This document shows positions 28,538 to 36,236 of a stretch of DNA of 40,944 nucleotides, piece by piece. The stretch lies in NCBI RefSeq assembly GCF_003570995.1, contig NZ_QXIY01000037.1, positions 611 to 41,554 on the forward strand, given 5' to 3'. The DNA is from Candidatus Cryosericum septentrionale. Lineage in GTDB: Bacteria; Caldisericota; Caldisericia; Cryosericales; Cryosericaceae. The notes beneath the pieces are model-generated. The model made no database searches, was not told where the DNA came from, and saw only the letters and a list, made by a program, of their open reading frames with translations. Positions within the stretch are counted from its first letter, which is position 1. Every line of letters begins with the position of its first letter. The position numbers and the translations under genes were made by a program.

Positions 28538-30913
28538 GTGAAACCAGAGGAATGGCGGAAGGTCGAGAGTATCGTGGAACATGGTTCTCGTAATGCTGGC
28601 GAGCTCGCCCAGGCACTGAAGGATGGAGGATTCCGTTTTTCAGCGAGTGACCTCAAAGCCTTCGGGGCTCTCATGGCTCGACGCGATGGACGCTATAGCG
28701 ATTTCTTCTCAGCTCCCGCCTGGCTGACTGAAGTATTTCTTGCCCTTGCCGATGGGCACGCATATGACACGATGTGCGATCCGTGGGCGGGCATAGGACT
28801 CTTGATTGGCGCGATGCAGGAGACCGTCCGGGCAAGAACCGTCCTTGCTCTTGTGCCCAACACTTCGCAGGGTTCACTTGGTCAGGTTCTAGTGCCAGAC
28901 GTTCAGTGGCACATAGGGCGACCCGTTGAGTTGCTCTCCTCTGAGGCCAAAGAGATCGACTTGGCTGTCAGCTTGCTGCCGTGGAACGCGCGAGTACTGG
29001 ACCCATTAACCATAAGATGCACGGGCGGTGACGATGTCACTGTGAAAGGCGACGTTGGAGAACAGGTTTTGGCTCTTGCATCGAAGAGACTAAGTGCGAC
29101 AGGAATGGGCCTCTTCGTCGTAGCCCAATCTTTTTTTGCGTCCTCGAGCTCGGTCTTTCGGCAGTTTACTGCTCTTGGCCTTGGAGTGGAAGCGGCGCTG
29201 GCCCTACCCTCTGAAACGTTTCCACCCCACACAGACATGCCTTCGTACCTCATAATCGTCCGTAATCATGCCACTTCCGATCTGTTTGTTGCTCAACTCT
29301 CAAGTGACGTGAAGTCAAACCGCGAGGTGCTCTCTAACTTTGCCAGCCATGAGGAAGGCAGCTCTTTGGAGCTCGGACGATTCGTGGACTCGCTCTCGTT
29401 CAGAGGCCTGGACCAGATTCGCCAGCACGAGAGAATCAAGGAGGCAGAGCGTCTGTTCGGAGGGTCAGCGGTTTCTCTGAAGGAACTGGCATCTGCAATC
29501 AACTTGGGTCGCGGCCGCAACGACTTTCAGTTCGGGCGACAGGAAGACGCAGTGTATGTTCCGCTTATTGGCATGAGCGACGTCGTCGAATCGCTCGACG
29601 GATTGACGTTGAAGCCTCAGAACTATGCACAGATCGTCATGCGTTCTGGAGTTGCGGACGTTGAGTTCTTGGCCCGGTTCCTGAATTCGGAGTTTGGCAG
29701 AGAGATCCGGCGCCTGAGCAAGTCAGGAACCGTCATTCCCAAGCTTACCAAGAAGACTCTCATGGAACTCCCCATTATCCTGCCAAGCGTTCAGGTACAG
29801 CAAGCTGTGGTTGATGTGGAGGAACATATCGCCGTCCAGAGGAACACGCTTCTGGGCTTGCAGAACGAACTTGCCCAGTTTGAGCGTGACCTTTGGGCGA
29901 ACCCTCAGTCCGCTGGGGCAGTCGGTCAACGCGTGTCCGTTCTCTCGAAGAAACTCTCTGGGGGTCCTCTTGAATACGCGGTGGCAGGTCTCGATCAGTG
30001 GATAGAAACCGTTCCATTCCCGCTTGCTTCCATTTTGCGTGCGTGGCAAGCAACATCAACCAGTAACTTTAAGACCAAGTGCGAGCACTTGCTGCACTTC
30101 TTCGAGGCAACCGCTGAGTTCGTCAGCATGATCCTCATGAGTGCGTTCAGTTCAAACGGACCTCTCTTTGAGCAGCACCTGCAGAAGCTGACTAGGGCGA
30201 TGCGGGAGCAAGGCCTGGGCTTCAAGATGGCCACCTTCGGAACGTGGAAGTGCTCAGTAGAGTACTTTGGGGCACGGACTCGGGACCTTCTAGGGGGCGA
30301 AGGTCGCAACGGATCGTTGTTCGCGGAGGTATTCTCGGACCTGCCAGTCTCGCTTCTTAAGGCTCTGAGCAACGTGGAGCTTGTACCCGTCCTGTCCAGA
30401 ACAAACAAAATACGCAATGATTGGCGTCACGGTGGGGTCCTTGGACAGGAAGAGGCCAGACGGCTGCACGAGCAGCTCCTGGGTGACGTCCAGAAGCTCC
30501 GGGAATGCATGGCTGATGCATGGACTGGCACGCAGTTGATAAGATCGCTCAGTTGCGTGATGCGGAACGGGGTCTATGACAACGACGTAGCGGTTCTGAT
30601 GGGCAGCAACAGCGAATTCCTGCAGGCCTCGAAGGCCACGTCAACTTGTCTGGACACCGAGCTCATCTACCTGGTAAGTGAGGGATCGCCGCGAGCTTTG
30701 CAGTTGCTTCCGCTAATGCAGATTGGACCCTCTCCCGAGTCGGCGAAGAATGCGTGCTACTTCTACAACCGACTAGATAAAGACAAGCGAAATGCGAGGT
30801 TCGTCTCGTACCACTTCGTGGAGCAGCCGGAGCGAAGCACTCCAAGCAGTGGGCTAACAGCGCTAGACGACTTGTGGAAGGAAAACGGCGTAGACGCGGG
30901 AGCAGACACATGA
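28538..30913 (+). CDS. Methylase-like/HsdS-like/HEPN-like fusion protein inside the type I RM operon
   Basis: 791 residues from GTG 28538, with GGAGG eight bases upstream. Four regions are visible. (1) About 40-270: methylase-like fold with a motif I relative, CDPWAGIGLLIGA (80-92), but LLPWNAR (146-152) where NPPF should be, so catalysis is probably lost. (2) About 311-455: one HsdS-type recognition unit (VSLKELASAINLGRG, then VEFLARFLNSEFGREIRRLS, TVIPKLTKKTLMELPIILPS) ending in a coiled helix. (3) About 490-665: helical region with KIRNDWRHGG, where Arg626 and His631 form a HEPN-like R-x4-H motif. (4) About 665-791: unrecognised, with ACYFYNRL and ARFVSYHF. Its stop overlaps the hsdR start (ATGA). 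The position equals that of prrC in the E. coli prr locus. A guard nuclease or an alternative recognition subunit is inferred, not shown. Confidence 0.75.
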   Translation: MKPEEWRKVESIVEHGSRNAGELAQALKDGGFRFSASDLKAFGALMARRDGRYSDFFSAPAWLTEVFLALADGHAYDTMCDPWAGIGLLIGAMQETVRARTVLALVPNTSQGSLGQVLVPDVQWHIGRPVELLSSEAKEIDLAVSLLPWNARVLDPLTIRCTGGDDVTVKGDVGEQVLALASKRLSATGMGLFVVAQSFFASSSSVFRQFTALGLGVEAALALPSETFPPHTDMPSYLIIVRNHATSDLFVAQLSSDVKSNREVLSNFASHEEGSSLELGRFVDSLSFRGLDQIRQHERIKEAERLFGGSAVSLKELASAINLGRGRNDFQFGRQEDAVYVPLIGMSDVVESLDGLTLKPQNYAQIVMRSGVADVEFLARFLNSEFGREIRRLSKSGTVIPKLTKKTLMELPIILPSVQVQQAVVDVEEHIAVQRNTLLGLQNELAQFERDLWANPQSAGAVGQRVSVLSKKLSGGPLEYAVAGLDQWIETVPFPLASILRAWQATSTSNFKTKCEHLLHFFEATAEFVSMILMSAFSSNGPLFEQHLQKLTRAMREQGLGFKMATFGTWKCSVEYFGARTRDLLGGEGRNGSLFAEVFSDLPVSLLKALSNVELVPVLSRTNKIRNDWRHGGVLGQEEARRLHEQLLGDVQKLRECMADAWTGTQLIRSLSCVMRNGVYDNDVAVLMGSNSEFLQASKATSTCLDTELIYLVSEGSPRALQLLPLMQIGPSPESAKNACYFYNRLDKDKRNARFVSYHFVEQPERSTPSSGLTALDDLWKENGVDAGADT

Positions 30914-33900
30914 GTCCCGCAGGCTACACAGAAGACGCGCTCGTGGAGCGTCCGGCAATCGACCTGCTAGCAGAATTGGGGTGGGAGACGGTCAATGCCT
31001 ATCACGAGTTCGATCACGGTACGAGCACACTGGGCCGTGAAACCCGTTCCGACGTCATCCTCACGGCTCGATTAAGACCAGCTTTGCAGCGGCTTAACCC
31101 AGAGACTCCGACCGAGGCCATTGACCAGGCTATCGAACAGCTGACTCATGACCGGTCCCGCATGAGCATGGCAGGCGCCAACCGCGAGATCTACAACCTT
31201 CTGAAGAATGGTGTGCGGGTCACTGTGCCTGATCCTGAGGGTGACGGAGAGATAGTCCAGGTTGTTCGGGTCGTAGATTGGGAGAGTTCGAGGAACAACG
31301 ATTTCCTCTTCTGTTCACAGCTCTGGGTCACAGGCGACATGTACACTCGCCGAGCCGACCTGATCGGTTTCGTCAATGGTCTTCCACTGGTATTCGTCGA
31401 ACTGAAAGCCGCACACTGTCGCTTGGAGGCTGCTTTCACGAGCAATCTGCGCGACTACAAGGACACGATCCCGCAACTCTTCTGGCCCAACGCTCTGATT
31501 ATCCTTTCCAACGGCAGTGAGAGCCGCCTAGGCAGTGTAACGGCTGGCTGGGAACACTTCGCCGAATGGAAGAAGATCGGCAGTGAGGATGAGCCGGGAA
31601 AAGTCTCGCTGGAGACCATGTTGCGTGGCGTCTGCGAACCTACGCGGCTGCTGGACATAGTAGAGAACTTCACCCTGTTTCAGGAAGGTCAGGGCGGGTT
31701 GATCAAACTGATCCCCAAGAATCACCAATACCTGGGAGTCAACAACGCACTAAAAGCGCTGACAAAGGTCCGTGAATGTCAGGGCAAACTCGGAGTCTTC
31801 TGGCACACGCAGGGTAGTGGCAAGAGCGTAGAGATGATCTTCTTTGCTCAGAAAGTGCTGCGCAAGATACCAGGGAACTGGACGTTCGTGGTTGTTACCG
31901 ACCGCCAGGAGCTGGATGGGCAGATCTACAAGAACTTCGCTTCCACCGGGGCAGTAACCGAGGCTGAAGCACAAGCACGAAGCAGTAAGCACCTGCGGCA
32001 ACTGCTCAGCGAGGACCACCGCTACGTCTTCACCCTGATTCACAAATTCCAGACGGAGCAGGGCGAGCCACACCCAGTGCTTTCCAACCGCAGTGACATC
32101 ATCGTCATGGTCGACGAAGCTCATCGCAGCCAGTACGACACGCTGGCGATGAACATGCGGAGAGCCTTGCCCAACGCTGCTTTCCTGGCATTCACTGGCA
32201 CCCCGCTGATCGTTGGCGAGGAGAAGACCCGGGAGGTATTTGGCGACTACGTTAGCGTATACAACTTCCACCAATCGGTCGTCGATCATACCACGGTGGC
32301 TCTGTACTACGAGAATCGCATTCCGGAACTCCAGCTGGTCAACGACAACCTCAATGAAGACATGGAGCAGTTGTTGGAGGAAGCGGAGCTCGATGACGCT
32401 CAGGAAAAGGCGGTGGAACGAGAGTTCGCTCGTGAGTACCACCTCATTACCCGCGATGATCGGCTCGAGGCAGTAGCGAAGGACATCGTGAAGCATTTCA
32501 CCGAGCGAGGCTGGCAGGGCAAGGGGATGGTTGTCTCAATTGACAAGGCCACGGCCATCCGCATGTATGACAAGGTGAAGAAGCACTGGGCGGCGAGAAT
32601 CGTGGAATTGCAGGCGCAGCGCGCCGTGACAAACGAAGACGCCGTTCAAGAAATCGAAGAGCGCATTGCACAGATGCAGGAGACTGACATGGCAGTGGTT
32701 GTCTCTCAAGGCCAGAACGAGATTGCCGACATGGCCGGGAAGGGATTGGATATCCGTCCACACCGCAGGCGCATGGTTAGCGAAGATCTCGAGACGAAAT
32801 TCAAGGATCCGGACGATCCGTTCCGGCTGGTGTTTGTCTGCGCAATGTGGATGACCGGCTTCGATGTGCCGAACTGTTCGACCATCTACCTCGACAAGCC
32901 GATGCGGAATCATACGCTGATGCAGACGATCGCACGGGCAAACCGCGTCTACGGAGACAAAGAGAGCGGCCTCATCGTCGACTATGTCGGAGTCTTCCGC
33001 AACCTGCAGGCTGCTCTTGCGATTTATGGCGCGGGCAAAGGGGAGTATACCCCCGTGGAGGACAAGTCCGTGCTGGTGGCTGCCTTGCGAAACGCACTTA
33101 CAGAGGCCCGTGACCTGTGCCAGGGGCACGGAGTGAGCCTCACGGCTATCCAAAGTGCTCAAGGCTTCCCGCGGGTCGGTCTGCTCGATGATGCTGTCGA
33201 AGCATTGGTCACCTCTGAGGAAATCAAGCGTCGTTATCTTGATGCTGCGAACAACGTCCATCGTCTTCTCCAGGCTGTCTTGCCCGATCCATCTGCACAG
33301 GAGTTCGCCACGGAGGCAAATCCGATAGAAGTCATTGCGTACAAGATCCGGGCCCTGACACCGCCAGCGGACATTTCGGAGGTCATGGGCGACGTGGAGG
33401 ATCTGCTTGACCGGTCAATCGATGCCGAGGGCTACGTGGTCAAGCCAGCCACACAGGGTGTGAGTGAGAGGCCCGTCGACTTGAGCCAACTCGACTTCGA
33501 GAAGTTGGCGGAGCAGTTCAAGACCGGGCACAAGCGTACCGTCAACGAGAAGTTAAAAGGTGTAGTGGCACAGAAACTCATGAGCATGGTGCGACTCAAT
33601 CGCATGCGGATGGACTTCGTGAAGCGGTTCCAGGCGATGATCGACGAGTACAACGCCGGGAGTCTCAACGCCGAGGAATTCTTCCGTCAATTGGACGCTT
33701 TCAATAGAGATCTGAGTCAGGAAGAGCGGCGGGGTGTCAGCGAACAACTGAGCGAGGAAGAGCTGGCAGTCTTCGATCTCTTGACCAAGCCGGCCGTTGA
33801 GATGAGCGCTGCTGACCGCATCAAGGTGAAGGCGACTGCTCGGAAACTGCTGACTACGCTCAAAGACGCGAAACTCGTGCTTGATTGGCGAAAGAAGCAG

Positions 33901-34062
33901 CAATCCCGAGCCGCTGTACGGGTGACGATCGAGAAGATACTGGACACGGGTTTGCCAAAGGTCTACACCCCGGAGATGTTCGAGCAGAGGTCCTCCGCCG
34001 TGTTCCAGCACATCTACGAAGCCTACTATGGCGCCGGACGCAGTGTGTACACGACGCAGTAG
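30910..34062 (+). CDS. hsdR: Type I restriction enzyme endonuclease/translocase subunit
   Basis: 1050 residues from ATG 30910, overlapping the fusion gene stop. N-terminal nuclease with the PD-(D/E)xK residues Asp150 (RRADLIGF) and Glu164/Lys166 (VFVELKAA). SF2 translocase motor: Walker A HTQGSGKSVEM (301-306), DEAH box VMVDEAHRSQ (402-405), FTGTPL (428-433) and motif VI QTIARANRV. The C-terminal helical domain is complete. It cuts unmethylated DNA after translocation, together with HsdM and HsdS. The full set of three subunits is intact, so the system is likely active. Gene order here is M-S-X-R. Confidence 0.95.
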   Translation: MSPAGYTEDALVERPAIDLLAELGWETVNAYHEFDHGTSTLGRETRSDVILTARLRPALQRLNPETPTEAIDQAIEQLTHDRSRMSMAGANREIYNLLKNGVRVTVPDPEGDGEIVQVVRVVDWESSRNNDFLFCSQLWVTGDMYTRRADLIGFVNGLPLVFVELKAAHCRLEAAFTSNLRDYKDTIPQLFWPNALIILSNGSESRLGSVTAGWEHFAEWKKIGSEDEPGKVSLETMLRGVCEPTRLLDIVENFTLFQEGQGGLIKLIPKNHQYLGVNNALKALTKVRECQGKLGVFWHTQGSGKSVEMIFFAQKVLRKIPGNWTFVVVTDRQELDGQIYKNFASTGAVTEAEAQARSSKHLRQLLSEDHRYVFTLIHKFQTEQGEPHPVLSNRSDIIVMVDEAHRSQYDTLAMNMRRALPNAAFLAFTGTPLIVGEEKTREVFGDYVSVYNFHQSVVDHTTVALYYENRIPELQLVNDNLNEDMEQLLEEAELDDAQEKAVEREFAREYHLITRDDRLEAVAKDIVKHFTERGWQGKGMVVSIDKATAIRMYDKVKKHWAARIVELQAQRAVTNEDAVQEIEERIAQMQETDMAVVVSQGQNEIADMAGKGLDIRPHRRRMVSEDLETKFKDPDDPFRLVFVCAMWMTGFDVPNCSTIYLDKPMRNHTLMQTIARANRVYGDKESGLIVDYVGVFRNLQAALAIYGAGKGEYTPVEDKSVLVAALRNALTEARDLCQGHGVSLTAIQSAQGFPRVGLLDDAVEALVTSEEIKRRYLDAANNVHRLLQAVLPDPSAQEFATEANPIEVIAYKIRALTPPADISEVMGDVEDLLDRSIDAEGYVVKPATQGVSERPVDLSQLDFEKLAEQFKTGHKRTVNEKLKGVVAQKLMSMVRLNRMRMDFVKRFQAMIDEYNAGSLNAEEFFRQLDAFNRDLSQEERRGVSEQLSEEELAVFDLLTKPAVEMSAADRIKVKATARKLLTTLKDAKLVLDWRKKQQSRAAVRVTIEKILDTGLPKVYTPEMFEQRSSAVFQHIYEAYYGAGRSVYTTQ

Positions 34063-34254
34063 TGAAGCAGCAGCATGAAGCCCCTTGCCCAAGCAAGAGG
34101 CAGGGAGATGTGAACTCCAGTTTCGGAGATCGAACCCTACCGGAGATAGCGCCAATACCCAACTGGATTCGTGCAGCGTCTTGCCAGCGCAGTTCGTTTG
34201 ATCGCAAACGAGCGCGACGTCTGGCTGGGCAGAACGGTCAGCTTCGTGTGTGCA

Positions 34255-34388
34255 TTGCTCACCTCTGGCCCCAGGCCCTCCCAGAGTTGCTTGAGGCCGT
34301 CACAGTACGAGTTCTCGGTTGCATCCTTGCGTCGATACTGCTCCGAGACCGCCCCCAGATATCTTTCCACCGATGCCCTGAACGTCAT
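34255..34388 (-). pseudogene. Possible 5' remnant of a large restriction/methylase gene (type ISP-like)
   Basis: A - strand frame starts at ATG 34388 behind AGGGAGG and reads as a helical N-terminus: FRASVERYLGAVSEQYRRKD followed by TENSYCDGLKQLWEGLG. This resembles the first residues of type ISP restriction-modification enzymes, where a similar Tyr- and Thr-Glu-Asn-Ser-Tyr-containing helix is followed by a Leu-rich one. After about 45 residues the frame loses that character and ends at 34137 with no partner gene. If the likeness is right, this is a truncated gene; a short unrelated protein is the alternative. Confidence 0.35.
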
Positions 34389-34451
34389 GATCCCTCCCTG
34401 AACCTTGCTGGTGTTTCTATGTAAAGTATTGTAGTCCTAAATGCAACAAGA

Positions 34452-34626
34452 TGGACTCTCGCCTGCGCGGCAGAGCGCCACTCGCATTGCACCAACATGC
34501 TCGTGGAAAGCACCCCTCAGAAGCGTCCCTCTCATGGGAAGAAAGCGCTCGGGGGGAGTGACGGATCCGCCGCTGGGAAGGGCAGGTTCGAGACAAACTG
34601 GACTCCTGCCTTCGCGGGAGTGACGG
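34452..34626 (-). repeat. REP-like palindromic repeats, right patch
   Basis: A full copy at 34599-34626 (core CCTTCGCGGGAGTGACGG) is the reverse complement of the left-patch unit with a few changes. Half copies lie at 34452-34470 and 34551-34568. They fill most of the 649-base gap between hsdR and the DUF1893 gene; nothing else there is supported apart from the gene remnant on the other strand. Confidence 0.6.
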
Positions 34627-34711
34627 ATTGGTCGCTTGCGCGGTCTGTACGACCGAACGGTTTCGGATACAATGGACGTTACCGCTTCCGAGGCGGTGAA
34701 ACGAGGGGCTC

Positions 34712-35179
34712 ATGACGGAAAGCGAACAACTTGTACAGACAACGATAGGATCAGGAGGCGCCACCCTCTGTGCTGCCGATGGCGGGGAACTCGTATACAG
34801 GCTGACCGGCAGAGGAATCAGTGCGCTCCTCACAGCGGTGGAAGAGGAACGTGTAGTCAGTCACGGTCCTCTGGACTGGGGCGACAAACTGGTGGGACGG
34901 GCGGCTGCACTCCTGTTCACCCTCGTGCGTCCCCGGTCGGTATTCGCCCTGACGATGAGTACTGGTGCACAGGATGTTCTGCGCACGGCCGGCATTCCAT
35001 TCACGTGTGATACTGTCATCCTCGATGTCCTCAACCGAACAGGCATAGGGCCATGTCCGATGGAAGCAGCGGTATCCGGTATCAATGAACCGCTTGTCGC
35101 CCTGGAAACCCTCAAGCAAGTAAGCCGTACACTATCAGATGCAGGACGCAACAACGCGCCCAGAAAGGGGAGTACATGA
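34712..35179 (+). CDS. DUF1893 domain protein
   Basis: 155 residues from ATG 34712, preceded by GAGGGG; a TACAAT box (34668-34673) could be its -10. The sequence fits DUF1893, the TM1506-type family that has a cytidine-deaminase-like fold: [22 protein letters not shown] in two strands and a helix, [13 protein letters not shown], and [14 protein letters not shown] near the end. The Lys-x2-Gly-Arg-Ala-Ala segment and the Cys-Pro-Met-Glu are the recognisable family residues. No function is established for the family. It overlaps the pepT start by four bases (ATGA), so it was or is co-expressed with peptidase T. Confidence 0.75.
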   Translation: MTESEQLVQTTIGSGGATLCAADGGELVYRLTGRGISALLTAVEEERVVSHGPLDWGDKLVGRAAALLFTLVRPRSVFALTMSTGAQDVLRTAGIPFTCDTVILDVLNRTGIGPCPMEAAVSGINEPLVALETLKQVSRTLSDAGRNNAPRKGST

Positions 35180-36157
35180 ACAATCTGGTGGATCGTTTCC
35201 TGCACTATACGTCTTTCGATACCCAGTCGGACGAGACTTCGGTCACGTTTCCCAGCACCGAGAAACAGTTCGTTCTTGCCCATGAGCTGGACGAAGAGCT
35301 CAAATCACTTGGTCTGACAGACTCTTCTGGGAGCCGACGACAAGGCAGGCATTGCAGAGATCATGACTGCTGTCGAATACCTGCTGTCCCATCCCGAGGT
35401 GAAGCATGGAACCATCAAGATTGGGTTTACACCGGATGAGGAAGTTGGACAGGGTGTCGATCGCTTCGATGTAGCGAAGTTCGGGGCCAAGTATGCTTAC
35501 ACCCTCGACGGCGATGAACTCGGCAGTCTCGAATACGAGAATTTCAATGCCGCATCGGCAGAATTCGAGATCATTGGGAAAAGCATCCACCCTGGTACTG
35601 CAAAAGGCATCATGAAGAATGCGGCTCTCATAGCGGCAGAACTGACCACACTCTTCCCGTCCGACGAAACGCCTCGATCAACTGAGAAGTACGAGGGTTT
35701 CTTCCACCTGACCAGCATCAATGGTGTGTGCGAGAAAGCCAAAGCCAAGTATATCATCCGAGATCACGACAAACACCGTTTCGAGCAGCGCAAGAGCATG
35801 GCACATGCCATCTGCGACTTCCTGAACGCCAAGTATGGAGAGGACACCGTCACGGTTCACGTGCGCGATTCCTACTACAACATGCGCGAGGTTATCGAGC
35901 AGAACATGATCCTCGTCGACGTCGCCCGCGGTGTCATGGAGAAACTAGGCATAGCACCCCTCGTGAAGCCTGTTCGTGGTGGAACTGACGGCGCACGACT
36001 CAGCTACATGGGACTTCCCTGCCCCAACCTGTTCACCGGCGGCCGCAACTACCACGGTCCCCTCGAGTACATCGTCATCCAATCGATGGAGAAAGCTGTA
36101 CAGGTCATCGTGGGCATTGCGGAAGCGTTTGCGAGTCGATCAGCGACTGCGTCGTGA
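35176..36157 (+). pseudogene. pepT: Peptidase T, internally deleted and frameshifted
   Basis: The first 48 codons (from ATG 35176) match the N-terminus of peptidase T, including [18 protein letters not shown] and [17 protein letters not shown]. At about 35320 the frame breaks; normal sequence resumes in another frame at [20 protein letters not shown] and runs to the end (36157). Compared with E. coli PepT (408 residues) about 80 codons are missing, a stretch that contains the metal ligands His78 and Asp80. The remaining catalytic parts are intact: [17 protein letters not shown] and NYHGPLEY. PepT removes N-terminal residues from tripeptides in the cytoplasm. As written the gene cannot give an active enzyme. 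A recent deletion or an assembly fault would both explain it. Confidence 0.8.
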
Positions 36158-36172
36158 CCTGACAGACATCGT

Positions 36173-36222
36173 GCAGGACACAAAGGGGGTGTCCTATCAA
36201 GGGCACCCCTTTTGTGTCCTGC
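36173..36222. terminator. Long hairpin between convergent pepT and xanthine dehydrogenase genes
   Basis: The arms 36173-36194 and 36201-36222 pair over about 22 bases with a few mismatches around a six-base loop (TATCAA); the right arm contains CCCCTTTTGTGTCC. It fills the gap between the two stops. No long T-run follows, but the AAAG/CTTTT edges inside the stem suit a bidirectional terminator. Confidence 0.65.
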
Positions 36223-36236
36223 TTCCCGAACCTTGA

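Noticed and set aside
32536-33261. Long - strand frame opposite hsdR (241 residues)
   Set aside because: Antisense shadow with no ribosome site; hsdR is clearly coding.
34137-34254. 3' part of the - strand frame starting at 34388, as continuation of a real gene
   Set aside because: The sequence after about residue 45 is basic and irregular; only the first part looks like a gene remnant.
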